Assembly (NCBI RefSeq): GCF_900230285.1
Contig: NZ_OCNK01000008.1
Span: 1 to 64,000 of the forward strand
Origin: Blastococcus haudaquaticus
Lineage (GTDB): Bacteria; Actinomycetota; Actinomycetes; Mycobacteriales; Geodermatophilaceae
Reading direction: 5' to 3'
Length of the DNA: 64,000 bases
Below, one piece after another: positions 33,321 to 41,859 of this stretch. Within the stretch, counting starts at the first letter, position 1. The number at the start of each line of letters is the position of its first letter. The position numbers were made by a program, and so were the translations under genes. The notes under the pieces were generated by a model. The model saw nothing but the letters and a program-made list of their open reading frames with translations, was not told the DNA's origin and did no database searches.

Positions 33321-33368
33321 ACGCACTGAGGGCTGCCCGGACGACGCTCCGGGCAGCCCTCAGTGCGT
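33321..33368. terminator. Bidirectional terminator
   Basis: A perfect 21-bp stem (33321-33341 with 33348-33368) and 6-nt loop fill the gap between the convergent MMPL and serine hydrolase genes. Confidence 0.85.
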
Positions 33369-33373
33369 TCTCG

Positions 33374-34504
33374 TCAGTCCAGCGCCGCGTACACCGCACG
33401 GACGTAGGCCTCGGACCGCGGCGATCCGAGGATCCCCTGCGCCATGGAATTCATCATGTAGGTGATCGTCAGCCGGCGGTCGAGGTCCATCACGGCCAGC
33501 GAGCCACCCCAGCCGCCCCAGAAGAAGGTGCGCCCCGACGGCACGTACGGCACGACCGGCGAGCCCAGGCAGAAGCCGATCCCGAACCGGAACGGCTCCT
33601 CCAGCACCAGGTCGACGCCGTCGCTCTGCTGGTCGAACACCAGCTCGATCGTCTCCGGCGAGAGCAGCCGCACCCCGCCCGCCTCGCCGCCCAGCGACAG
33701 CACCCGCAGCACGTCCAGCACGCCGCGCGCGTTCGAGTGCCCGTTCAGCGCACCGAGGTCCGCCGCCCGCCACTCCGGGCTCGACGTCGCCTTCACCGAC
33801 ATCACGGGGGCGGTGAACGTCCGCACCGAGATCGACGCCGGGTCGGGGTCGTCGGCCGACTCCGCCCGCGGCGGCGCGACCAGGGTGGCCACCCGGTCCC
33901 AGTCCCGCTCCCGCGCCCCGACCTGGAAGTCCGCCGCGAGCGGTCCGGCGATCTCGTCGCGGACGAACTTGTGGAACGTCTTGTTGGTGATGCGCCGGAT
34001 CAGCTCGCCGACCAGGAAGCCCTGCGTCGCAGCGTGGTAGCCCGACGCCGTCCCCGGCTCCCACCACGGCCGCTGGAGGGCCAGGCGCTCACAGGCCGTC
34101 TCCCAGTCGTACATGTCGCGCACCGAGAACGGCTGCTCCCACCCGGAGACGCCCGACGTGTGCGACATCAGATGGCGCACCTGGACGTCCTTCTTGCCCT
34201 TGGCCGAGAACTCCGGCCAGTAGTCGCCCACCGGCGCGTACGGGTCCAGGTCCCCGCGCTCGACGAGCATCAGCGCCGCGAGGTTGAGCACGCACTTCGT
34301 CGTCGACCAGACGTTGACGATCGTGTCCTGCGTCCACGGCGTCGTCCGTTCCGGATCCCGGTAGCCACCCCAGAGGTCGACGACGGCCTCGCCGTCGAGA
34401 TCCACCGCGACCGAGGCGCCGAGTTCCTCGCCGTCCAGGTGCTCCGCCAAGGCGTCCCGCACCCCCGCGAACCGTTCGTCGCAGGTGCCGTGGACCTCGG
34501 CCAT
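33374..34504 (-). CDS. Serine hydrolase of the beta-lactamase/EstB family
   Basis: 376 aa from the ATG at 34504, with GGGGAGG 5 nt upstream. The catalytic SxxK is STTKCVLN, and GYHAATQGFLVGELI supplies the Tyr motif of class C-like esterases. No signal peptide, so it is cytoplasmic and more likely an esterase or amidase than a resistance beta-lactamase. Substrate unknown. Confidence 0.82.
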   Translation of the reverse strand: MAEVHGTCDERFAGVRDALAEHLDGEELGASVAVDLDGEAVVDLWGGYRDPERTTPWTQDTIVNVWSTTKCVLNLAALMLVERGDLDPYAPVGDYWPEFSAKGKKDVQVRHLMSHTSGVSGWEQPFSVRDMYDWETACERLALQRPWWEPGTASGYHAATQGFLVGELIRRITNKTFHKFVRDEIAGPLAADFQVGARERDWDRVATLVAPPRAESADDPDPASISVRTFTAPVMSVKATSSPEWRAADLGALNGHSNARGVLDVLRVLSLGGEAGGVRLLSPETIELVFDQQSDGVDLVLEEPFRFGIGFCLGSPVVPYVPSGRTFFWGGWGGSLAVMDLDRRLTITYMMNSMAQGILGSPRSEAYVRAVYAALD

Positions 34505-34659
34505 GGAGCCTCCCCGTCGCTCGCACGGCCTCGTTGCCGTGCCGACAGCGATGAGACCACGACCACATCCCGGCGACAACGAGGGCCCGAACTACTGGAA
34601 TGTTCAAGCATGTGCCCGGAGTTGCCTCCAGCACCACCCAGCAGACGAGAGGCACAGAC

Positions 34660-35304
34660 ATGGCGCGGATCAGCGTGTTCGGCGGGACCGGCTACGCCGG
34701 CAGCACCATCGTCGCGGAGGCCGCGAAGCGCGGGCACTCCGTGACGTCGGTCAGCCGCAGCGCGCCGGAGAAGCCCGTCGACGGCGTCGACCACCTCCAG
34801 GGCTCGCTCCTCGACGCCGACACCCGCGCCAAGGTCCTCGCCGACTCGGACGTCGTCGTCGTGGCCGTCGCCCCGCGCGGCGACATGGCGGGCCGCGTCG
34901 CCCCGGGCATCGCCGAGCTGGCCGCCGAGGCCGAGCGTGCCGGCGTCCGCATCGGCGTCGTCGGCGGCGCCGGGTCGCTGCACGTGGCCGAGGGCGGCCC
35001 GCGTCTCTTCGACACCCCGGACTTCCCGGCCGCGTACAAGCCGGAGAGCCTCGAGATGGCCGCGGCCCTCGACGACCTGCGCAAGTCGCCCGAGAGCCTC
35101 GACTGGTTCTACCTCTGCCCGCCCGCCGGTTTCGGCGGATTCGCGCCGGGCGAGGCGCGCGGCACCTACCGCGTCGGCGGCGACGTCCTGCTCGCCGACG
35201 ACGAGGGCAGCTCCTTCATCGGCGGCGCCGACTTCGGCACGGCCGTCGTCGACGAGATCGAGCGGCCGGCCCACCGCCGCGCCCGATTCACCGTCGCCTA
35301 CTGA
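34660..35304 (+). CDS. NAD(P)H-binding atypical SDR oxidoreductase
   Basis: 214 aa from the ATG at 34660, with GAGAGG 7 nt upstream. VFGGTGYAGSTIV is the Rossmann loop, and VVGGAGSLHVAEGG and DWFYLCPPAGFGGFAPGEARG are typical of the NAD(P)H-binding YwnB-like group. Substrate unknown. It is followed by a strong terminator. Confidence 0.8.
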   Translation: MARISVFGGTGYAGSTIVAEAAKRGHSVTSVSRSAPEKPVDGVDHLQGSLLDADTRAKVLADSDVVVVAVAPRGDMAGRVAPGIAELAAEAERAGVRIGVVGGAGSLHVAEGGPRLFDTPDFPAAYKPESLEMAAALDDLRKSPESLDWFYLCPPAGFGGFAPGEARGTYRVGGDVLLADDEGSSFIGGADFGTAVVDEIERPAHRRARFTVAY

Positions 35305-35311
35305 GCCACCG

Positions 35312-35355
35312 TCGCCTGACCACGGCGTTTCCTCTGGAAAGCCGTGGTCAGGCGA
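35312..35355 (+). terminator. Hairpin terminator
   Basis: A 20-bp stem with one bulged G and a 3-nt loop, starting 8 nt after the oxidoreductase stop codon. Confidence 0.75.
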
Positions 35356-35431
35356 TGCCCCGGTTCACCCGTACGAGTGCCTGCGGTCACTATCCGTTTA
35401 TCAACTCGCTCACGGTGGGTAACGAGCGATC

Positions 35432-35944
35432 ATGTCCAACTCAAGCACTGCCGCACATTCGCCCCAGGGGGAGCTCCGCCACGACCGGCGGGCGAACCCG
35501 ATGGGTGCCTACGTCGCGACCGCCGGCGTCGTCGTCTTCCTGATCGCGACCTTCCTGGACTGGGTGTCCACGCAGGACGACTCCGTGACCGGTTCCGGCT
35601 ACGAGACCGACACCACCATCCCGCTCGTCGCCTACCTGGGCGTCGGCCTGGTCGCCGGGCTGCTCTACGCGCTGAACCGCGCTCGCGGCCGTCAGCACCG
35701 TGGCCTCTCGCTGACCACCATGGCCGCCGGCATCGCCGCGGCCGGTCTGGCCCTGAGCTACATCCTGGACGCCCCCGGCGCCCTCGAGCGCGGCGGCGAC
35801 TACTCCGCCGAGCTGGGTGCCTGGATCGGCCTCGTCGGCGCGATCGTCTGGGCCGTGGGCGCGTTCCTGCTCGCCAAGGAGCCCGAGGGTGACGACGACT
35901 GGCACGGCACCGAGCGCGTCAGCACGGGCCACAGCGCCCACTGA
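35432..35944 (+). CDS. Four-helix membrane protein, unknown function
   Basis: 170 aa. Hydrophobic helices are at about 26-45, 65-82, 92-112 and 128-147, with soluble termini. The first extracytoplasmic loop is acidic and Thr-rich (STQDDSVTGSGYETDT). No family recognised, although this layout is common in actinobacteria. It stands alone between two terminators. Confidence 0.6.
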   Translation: MSNSSTAAHSPQGELRHDRRANPMGAYVATAGVVVFLIATFLDWVSTQDDSVTGSGYETDTTIPLVAYLGVGLVAGLLYALNRARGRQHRGLSLTTMAAGIAAAGLALSYILDAPGALERGGDYSAELGAWIGLVGAIVWAVGAFLLAKEPEGDDDWHGTERVSTGHSAH

Positions 35945-35950
35945 CCGCAC

Positions 35951-36021
35951 CGTCAGGTCCGCCTGACGCAGTGAACTGACTCGGGCGCCCGCCCGGAGCT
36001 CCGGCTCCGGACGGGCGCCCG
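35951..36021. terminator. Tandem hairpins between convergent genes
   Basis: CGTCAGG(tccg)CCTGACG at 35951-35968 is followed by a stem of 10+7 bp around one mismatch, 35982-36021. Together they separate the membrane protein gene from the convergent NmrA-like gene. Confidence 0.7.
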
Positions 36022-36030
36022 TGTCGTTCG

Positions 36031-36771
36031 TCAGGCCGTTCGCCCAGTCAGGTACTCCTCGAACGTCACGCGGCCGTACGGCGGACCCGGGACGAGGTTG
36101 TGCCCGGCCCGGTAGCCGGCGAAGACCCTGCCCGGCAGCCGCGCGGGGACGACCCGGCGCCGGAGCCCCCGTACCGCGGCCCAGACCCGGGCCAGCTCCG
36201 GGAGCGGACGGACGGCGGGACCGCCGATGTCCGCCACCCGGCCGGCCGGTGCGGACGACGCCAGCTCGACCAGCCGGTCGGCGACCTCCACCGGGGCGAT
36301 CGGCTGCACGTCGAAAGAGGGCGCGAGCAGGACCGGCAGCCGCCGCTGGACGGTGAACAGCTGGTCGACGAGGGTGTGGAACTGGGTGGCCCGCAGGATC
36401 GTGTGCGGCACTCCCGACGCCGCGACGAGCCGCTCGATCTCCACCTTGTCCCGGTAGTAGCCGAGCGGGATGTGCTCGATCCCGACGATCGAGATCAGCA
36501 CCAGGTGCTCGACCCGGGCCGCACGGGCGGCGTCGAGCAGGGTCCGCGCGATCACGGGGTCCTTCCGGCGCAGCCCGGTCGCCAGGTGCACGACGACGGA
36601 CGCGCCGGTCACCGCCGCGGGAACACCCGCGCCGGTGAGCAGGTCGCCGGTGACCAACCCCGGGCCACTGCGCCGGCTCAGCGCCCGGACGTCGTGCCCT
36701 GCCGCGCGCAGCCGCTCGACCGTCGGCCTGCCCAGAGCGCCGGTCGCGCCGGTCACCAGGATCGTCGTCAC
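36031..36771 (-). CDS. NmrA-like NAD(P)-binding protein
   Basis: 246 aa from the GTG at 36771, with GGAAGG 8 nt upstream. VTGATGALGRPTVERL is the nucleotide loop. VVHLATGLRRKDP, LVLISIVGIEHIPLGYYRDKVEIE (Tyr/Lys-like) and ILRATQFHTLVDQLF follow the NmrA/atypical SDR pattern. It could be an oxidoreductase or a redox sensor. It is divergent from a classical SDR gene. Confidence 0.78.
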   Translation of the reverse strand: MTTILVTGATGALGRPTVERLRAAGHDVRALSRRSGPGLVTGDLLTGAGVPAAVTGASVVVHLATGLRRKDPVIARTLLDAARAARVEHLVLISIVGIEHIPLGYYRDKVEIERLVAASGVPHTILRATQFHTLVDQLFTVQRRLPVLLAPSFDVQPIAPVEVADRLVELASSAPAGRVADIGGPAVRPLPELARVWAAVRGLRRRVVPARLPGRVFAGYRAGHNLVPGPPYGRVTFEEYLTGRTA

Positions 36772-36836
36772 CGTCGGATCCTTCCAGGCGCGCGGCCGGC
36801 GGAACATGGGTCCGGCTCGCTCGGTTGGGAGCTGAC

Positions 36837-37658
36837 ATGCCCAAGACCTGGTTCATCACCGGCGCGTCCCGCGGTTTCGGCAAGGAGTGGGCGATCGCCG
36901 CCCTGGAGCGCGGGGACACCGTCGCCGCCACCGCCCGCGACCCGAAGACCCTCGACGACCTCGTGCAGCAGTTCGGCGACAAGGTGCTGCCGCTCCGGCT
37001 CGACGTGGACGACCGCGCCGCCGTCGTCACCGCCGTGAAGGACGCCCACGACCGCTTCGGCCGCCTGGACGTCGTCGTCAACAACGCCGGGTACGGCCAG
37101 TTCGGGATGATCGAGGAGATCTCCGAGGCGGAGGCCCGCGCCCAGTTCGACACCAACGTGTTCGGCGCACTGTTCGTCACCCAGGCGGCGCTGCCCTACC
37201 TGCGCGCGCAGGGCTCGGGCCACTTCCTGCAGGTGAGCAGCATCGGCGGGATCAGCGCCTTCCCGAACATCGGGATCTACAACGCCTCGAAGTGGGCGCT
37301 CGAGGCGTTCAGCCAGTCCCTGGCCGCGGAGGTCGCCGGCTTCGGGATCAAGGTGACGATCATCGAGCCGGGCGCCTACGGCACCGACTGGGGTGGCTCG
37401 TCTGCGAAGCACGCCACGCCGAACCCCGCCTACGACGCCTACCGCGAGAAGGCCGCCGAGCAGCGCAAGGCCCGCGCCGGCAACCCCGGCGACCCGGTCG
37501 CCACCCGGGACGCCGTCCTGCAGGTGGTCGACGCCGAGGACCCGCCGCTGCGGATCTTCTTCGGCGACGCCGCCCTGAAGATCGCCGAGCGCGACTACGA
37601 GTCCCGCCTGGCCACCTGGCGCGAATGGCAGCCGGTCTCCGTCGCGGCGCACGGCTGA
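36837..37658 (+). CDS. SDR-family oxidoreductase
   Basis: 273 aa from the ATG at 36837 (GGGAG upstream). TGASRGFGKEWA, VNNAGYGQFG and YNASKWALEAFSQSLAAEV give the nucleotide loop, NNAG and catalytic YxxxK. The C-terminal arrangement is of the ketoreductase-like SDR type common in actinobacteria. Substrate unknown. Confidence 0.82.
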   Translation: MPKTWFITGASRGFGKEWAIAALERGDTVAATARDPKTLDDLVQQFGDKVLPLRLDVDDRAAVVTAVKDAHDRFGRLDVVVNNAGYGQFGMIEEISEAEARAQFDTNVFGALFVTQAALPYLRAQGSGHFLQVSSIGGISAFPNIGIYNASKWALEAFSQSLAAEVAGFGIKVTIIEPGAYGTDWGGSSAKHATPNPAYDAYREKAAEQRKARAGNPGDPVATRDAVLQVVDAEDPPLRIFFGDAALKIAERDYESRLATWREWQPVSVAAHG

Positions 37659-37660
37659 GC

Positions 37661-37720
37661 ACGTTCCCGCGGGAACGTCGGAGCAAGCCACGGAGCTTGG
37701 CCAGGCGTTCCCGCGGGCAC
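37661..37720. terminator. Convergent-gene terminator built from CGTTCCCGCGGGAACG palindromes
   Basis: A perfect 18-bp palindrome ACGTTCCCGCGGGAACGT (37661-37678), a CAAGC/GCTTG hairpin (37684-37699) and an imperfect second palindrome copy (37707-37720). All lie between convergent genes. Confidence 0.55.
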
Positions 37721-37724
37721 GGCA

Positions 37725-38207
37725 TCAGCCGAGTCGCGCCGCTTCGGCGCCGAGGGTGAGCGTGTCCGGGTCCGAGGGCCTGCCCTCGCCTGTCTCAGCG
37801 AGGCTCCGCAGGCTGTCGCCGACGTAGAACGTCCACGCGTTCCGGCAGATGTCGAAGCACTCGTAGGTGGGCACCAGGCCGTCGTGGGTGAACCGCAGCT
37901 CCGTCCCGCCGTCCCTCTCGGACAGCTCGAACCGGATGTGGGTGCCGAGCCACTCGCTCTGGTCGTCGATGAAGCTCATGTGGTTCTCGACGACCTGCCA
38001 GACCACCCTCTCGCCCGGGACCAGTTCGGTCACGCGCATCGTGCACGAGTGGACGCCCGGGACCCGGAACGAGAACTCGTCCCCGACGGCGCGGGTGTCC
38101 CCGTCGATCCTCGTCATCCACCAGCCCCGCACGTCGGTGACGGCGTCGGAGACCTGCTCGGGCGTGCGGGTGACGACGAACGACGTGGTGTAGCTCTGCG
38201 TGCTCAT
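37725..38207 (-). CDS. SRPBCC/AHSA1-like protein
   Basis: 160 aa from the ATG at 38207. TTSFVVTRTPEQVSDAVTDVRGWWM and a C-terminal FDICRNAWTFYVGDSLRSL helix are typical of AHSA1-type START proteins, often paired with ArsR or HxlR regulators in actinobacteria. It is divergent from an HxlR regulator with two palindromic operators between, so it is probably the main regulated gene. Ligand unknown. Confidence 0.78.
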   Translation of the reverse strand: MSTQSYTTSFVVTRTPEQVSDAVTDVRGWWMTRIDGDTRAVGDEFSFRVPGVHSCTMRVTELVPGERVVWQVVENHMSFIDDQSEWLGTHIRFELSERDGGTELRFTHDGLVPTYECFDICRNAWTFYVGDSLRSLAETGEGRPSDPDTLTLGAEAARLG

Positions 38208-38236
38208 GGCTGCTCCAGGGGTGTCTCGATGTCGCG

Positions 38237-38284
38237 CTTGCATGATGCAAGTCACCCTAGGGACAACGACTTTCATGATGCAAG
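38237..38284. promoter_or_regulatory. Twin HxlR operators
   Basis: CTTGCATGATGCAAG (38237-38251) is a perfect 15-bp palindrome. CTTTCATGATGCAAG (38270-38284) differs at one base. The centres are 33 bp apart, about three helical turns, in the divergent gap. Confidence 0.75.
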
Positions 38285-38306
38285 TGGCTGCGCTACGATC
38301 GACGCC

Positions 38307-38807
38307 ATGCTGGGGAAGACGTACGACGCCGAGGTGTGCTCGATCGCCCGCGCCCTCGAGGTGGTGGGCGAGCGCTGGAGCGTGCTGATCGTCCGCAACG
38401 CGCTCTTCGCCGGGTCCACCCGCTTCGCCGACTTCCAGCGCAGCCTCGGGATCGCCACCAACGTCCTCGCCTCTCGCCTCGACGGCTTCGTGGAGGCGGG
38501 GATCATGCGGCGGCACCGCTATTCCGAGCAGCCCGAGCAGTACGAATACCTGCTCACCGACAAGGGGCGTGATCTCGCGCCCGCGCTCATCGCGCTCACC
38601 GAGTGGGGTGATCGCTGGTCGGCTCCCGACGGCCCCCCGATCCTCTACCGCCACAGCGCCTGCGGATCCGCCGTCCACCACGACGTCACGTGCTCGACCT
38701 GCGGGCCCGTGGACGACCTCTCCGCGATCGACGCCTTGCCCGGGCCGGGCATGCCCGCCGAGCGCCGGGAACGCATGGAGCGGCGGATCGCCGAGCAGGC
38801 ACGCTGA
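38307..38807 (+). CDS. HxlR-family transcriptional regulator
   Basis: 166 aa from the ATG at 38307. SIARALEVVGERWSVLIVRNALFAG, FADFQRSLGIATNVLASRLDGFVEAGIM and YLLTDKGRDLAPALIAL are the HxlR winged-helix landmarks. A C-terminal CGSAVHHDVTCSTCG could bind a metal. HxlR proteins often sense reactive carbonyls or oxidants. It shares its control region with the AHSA1-like gene. Confidence 0.87.
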   Translation: MLGKTYDAEVCSIARALEVVGERWSVLIVRNALFAGSTRFADFQRSLGIATNVLASRLDGFVEAGIMRRHRYSEQPEQYEYLLTDKGRDLAPALIALTEWGDRWSAPDGPPILYRHSACGSAVHHDVTCSTCGPVDDLSAIDALPGPGMPAERRERMERRIAEQAR

Positions 38808-38850
38808 GGGCCCCCTCCCCACCGGGGAGAGGGCCCGCGACGCGCTTCCG

Positions 38851-39618
38851 TCACTGCACCGCGCGGCGGTGGGTGACGATCCAGCCGGCGACGGAGGCCA
38901 CGACCAGCCAGACGCCGAGGTTGACGGCGGACTGCGCCTGCTCGGCCCCCTGCCCCAGGTTGATCACGGCGTTGGCCGGGTCGATCGCGTTGGCCACCTC
39001 CGGCTCGAACGTCGAGACGATCGGCATGACGCCCAGGAGCACGAGGTAGAGGCCGGTCAGTGCCGCAGCGCTGTTGGCCAGCGCCGCGCCCACCCCGGCG
39101 CCGATCACCGCGAACGCCGCGCCCGCCAGGACCGCGGCACCGATCGCCCGCGGAGCGCCGTCCCACGACACCCCGCTCTCCATCAGCGCGAGGACGCCCG
39201 AGGTCAGCGCCGTTGAGACCAGGCCGAGGAGCGCGCCCATCAGGGCCACGGCCACCGCCTTCGCGGCCAGCACCCGCCCGCGGTGCGGCACCAGCAGGTA
39301 CGTCGTCTGCACCGTGCGGTGGCTCCACTCCCCCGCGGTCGACAGCACGCCGAGCGAGACGAGGAGGTAGCCGGTCAGCAGGCCCATGATCGCGATGGGC
39401 CCGTCGACGGCGGTCAGCGGCTCGGTGCTCGCCGCGGCGACGACCGCCGTCGCCACCGGCGCCAGGAGCACGGTCGCCACGGCCAGCGCCTTCCCCGACC
39501 TGGTGGAGAGCGACTTGCGGATCTCGATGCCGGTGAGCCCCGGCAGTGACGGAACGGTCCGGCGGAGCCCCGGCCGCCCGGGGGCGGTGGGCGGGGCCAG
39601 CGTGATGGTGTCGGTCAT
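38851..39618 (-). CDS. ABC-2-type transporter permease
   Basis: 255 aa from the ATG at 39618, which has GAGGAGG 9 nt upstream. An ATG at 39669 that overlaps the ATPase stop codon is the alternative. Six helices, with GEWSHRTVQTTYLLVPHRGRVLAAKA as the ABC-2 permease signature. It forms the membrane half of the exporter with the upstream ATPase, in the arrangement common for antimicrobial or lipid export. Confidence 0.82.
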   Translation of the reverse strand: MTDTITLAPPTAPGRPGLRRTVPSLPGLTGIEIRKSLSTRSGKALAVATVLLAPVATAVVAAASTEPLTAVDGPIAIMGLLTGYLLVSLGVLSTAGEWSHRTVQTTYLLVPHRGRVLAAKAVAVALMGALLGLVSTALTSGVLALMESGVSWDGAPRAIGAAVLAGAAFAVIGAGVGAALANSAAALTGLYLVLLGVMPIVSTFEPEVANAIDPANAVINLGQGAEQAQSAVNLGVWLVVASVAGWIVTHRRAVQ

Positions 39619-39665
39619 CGGGAGTGCCTCCTCGGCAGCAGTGGTGGACGGGGTGTCGTCGGCGG

Positions 39666-40541
39666 TCATGACGCCGTCGTCAGCTGGAAGAACAGGTCCT
39701 CGAGGCCGCGCTGCACGGGCCTCAGGTCGGACAGCGCGATGCCCGCGGAAGCGGCCACGGCACCGACTGCCGGAGGCTCGGCGCCGGGCACGACCAGGGC
39801 GCCGTCCGCCTCGTGTTGCACGTGGAACCCTGCGGCTTCCAGCGCGCGGGCCAGGGCGGCTGCGTCGTCGGCCCGAACCGACGTCCCCTCCGCGCCCAGG
39901 AGCGAGGCCACCGAGCCGTCGGCGACGATCCGGCCGCCGCCGATGACCAGCAGCCGGTCGACGGTGTGCTCGACCTCGCCCAGCAGGTGCGAGGAGAGCA
40001 GCACGGTCCCGCCGCGCGCCGCGTGCCCGCGCAGCAGATCGCGCATCCAGCGGATGCCCTCGGGGTCCAGACCGTTGGCCGGCTCGTCGAAGACCAGCAC
40101 CGGGGGGTCGGCGAGCAGGGCGCCGGCGATGCCGAGCCGCTGCCGCATCCCCAGCGAGTAGCCGCCCACCCGGCGGCGCGCGGCGTCGGCGAGCCCCACC
40201 ACGGACAGGACCTCGTCCACCCGGGAGTCCGGCACGCCGATCACCGACGCCAGCAGCTGCAGGTGCATCCGGCCGGTCCGGCCCGGGTGCACGGCCGAGG
40301 CGTCCAGCAGCGTGCCGACGACGGCGCCCGGGTTCGGCAGGTCGCCGTAACGGCGGCCGCCGACCGTCGCCGTGCCGGACGACACCGGCACCAGGCCGGT
40401 CATCATCCGCATCGTCGTGGTCTTGCCGGCGCCGTTCGGGCCGAGGAAGCCGGTCACCGTGCCCGGCTCGAGGGCGAAGGAGACGTCGTCGACGACCGTC
40501 CGGTCGCCGTAGCGCTTGGTCAGGCCGCTGACCGTGATCAT
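39666..40541 (-). CDS. ABC transporter ATP-binding protein
   Basis: 291 aa from the ATG at 40541. Walker A GPNGAGKTTTMRMM, signature SLGMRQRLGIAGALL, Walker B VLVFDEPANGLDP and the switch His in LLSSHLLGEVE. The C-terminal domain resembles DrrA/CcmA-type drug-export ATPases. It is divergent from a two-component system that may control it. Confidence 0.9.
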   Translation of the reverse strand: MITVSGLTKRYGDRTVVDDVSFALEPGTVTGFLGPNGAGKTTTMRMMTGLVPVSSGTATVGGRRYGDLPNPGAVVGTLLDASAVHPGRTGRMHLQLLASVIGVPDSRVDEVLSVVGLADAARRRVGGYSLGMRQRLGIAGALLADPPVLVFDEPANGLDPEGIRWMRDLLRGHAARGGTVLLSSHLLGEVEHTVDRLLVIGGGRIVADGSVASLLGAEGTSVRADDAAALARALEAAGFHVQHEADGALVVPGAEPPAVGAVAASAGIALSDLRPVQRGLEDLFFQLTTAS

Positions 40542-40722
40542 GGGAACCTCCGTGGGTCGTCCGCTGTCGGCGACGAATCTGTCGCGAACGCCCTGGTCAG
40601 CGCGTCGGCCTGAGGTCTCCACCTCGGATCCACGGAGGTCGCGACGGCGTCATCCGAAAGTGGACGTCGCTGTCCACTCACGGGCGACCCGCCGGAGGTG
40701 CCCGCCGAAATACGCTCCGGAC

Positions 40723-41859
40723 ATGAGGCTCCGCGACCGCATCTGGCCGGGCCTCAGCACGCGCGGGCTCTGGCTCGAGGCGCACGTGGCCCTCACGGCC
40801 ACGGCGACCATCGCCATCGGCGTCGTCACCCCCGAGGCCGGGCTCGTCCCGGACGCCGTCCTCCTGACCGGCAGCGCGCTCCTCGTGGTCACGCTGTTCC
40901 TCTTCCGGCGGTCGGCGCCGCTGGTGCCCTTCGCGATCAGCGCCGCCCTCGGCGCGCTCATGCCGGACCTCGTGATCGGGCTGCTGCTCACCACCTACGC
41001 GGTCGGCCGGTACGAGGGGCGGTGGCCGGTCCGGATCGGCGCGGGGCTGGTCGGCGGAGTGGCGGTCCTCCAGCCGTGGGCGCTGTCCGGGTCGAACGAG
41101 TGGGTGGGGGCGATCGGCGGGGTGGCCGTGGCGATCGTGCTGCCGGGCGCCCTCGGCGTCTGGCAGCGCACCCGGGCCCTGCTGCTCCTCGCGCTGCGCG
41201 ACCGGGCCGAGCGCGCCGAGGCCGAGCGGGAGCTGATGGCGCGCGAGGCGGTCCTCGGCGAGCGGACCCGCATCGCCCGGGAGATGCACGACGCGGTCGG
41301 CCACCGGGTGAGCCTCATGGTGTTGCAGGCCGGCGCCATCGAGATGGCCGCCCGGGACGCCGAACGGGTCGAGCAGCTCGCCGGGCAGGTGCAGACCGCC
41401 GGCCGGCAGGCGCTGGAGGAACTGCGGCAGATGGTCGGCGTCCTGCGCGGCGGGGACGTCGACGACGACGCGCCCCTGGGTCCGCAGCCCGCCCTGGACG
41501 CCGTTCCGGTCCTGGTGGACGGAGCCCGCGAGGCGGGCATGACGGTCGAGCTGCGGGGACTGCCGTCCGGCAGCCCGGTGGACGCCGCCGTCGGCCGCGC
41601 GGCCTACCGGATCGTCCAGGAGGCGCTGACCAACGCGGGGAAGCATGCGCCGGGCGCTCCGGTGTGCATCACGGTCGACCGCCCCGGCGACCGGCTCGTC
41701 GTGTCCGTCGTCAACGGAGCCGGTGGTTCCGGGCAGCCCGTGTCGGGCGGCTACGGCCTGGTGGGGTTGGCTGAGCGGGTGCGCACCCTGGGCGGCCGGT
41801 TCTCCGCCGGACCCCGGCTGGACGGCGGCTTCGCGGTGGAGGCGGTGCTGCCGGTATGA
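40723..41859 (+). CDS. Two-component sensor histidine kinase (HisKA_3 type)
   Basis: 378 aa. About six TM helices in the first 150 residues, a coiled-coil-like linker (RDRAERAEAERELMAREAVLGE), the phospho-acceptor REMHDAVGHRVSLMV, and an HATPase_c domain with QEALTNAGKHAPGAP (N-box) and GGYGLVGLAERV (G-box). It overlaps the response regulator gene by 4 nt (ATGA). It probably senses a membrane or cell-envelope signal. Confidence 0.88.
   Translation: MRLRDRIWPGLSTRGLWLEAHVALTATATIAIGVVTPEAGLVPDAVLLTGSALLVVTLFLFRRSAPLVPFAISAALGALMPDLVIGLLLTTYAVGRYEGRWPVRIGAGLVGGVAVLQPWALSGSNEWVGAIGGVAVAIVLPGALGVWQRTRALLLLALRDRAERAEAERELMAREAVLGERTRIAREMHDAVGHRVSLMVLQAGAIEMAARDAERVEQLAGQVQTAGRQALEELRQMVGVLRGGDVDDDAPLGPQPALDAVPVLVDGAREAGMTVELRGLPSGSPVDAAVGRAAYRIVQEALTNAGKHAPGAPVCITVDRPGDRLVVSVVNGAGGSGQPVSGGYGLVGLAERVRTLGGRFSAGPRLDGGFAVEAVLPV

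Noticed and set aside
33374-34504. Resistance beta-lactamase
   Set aside because: No signal peptide, and the sequence is closer to EstB-type esterases.
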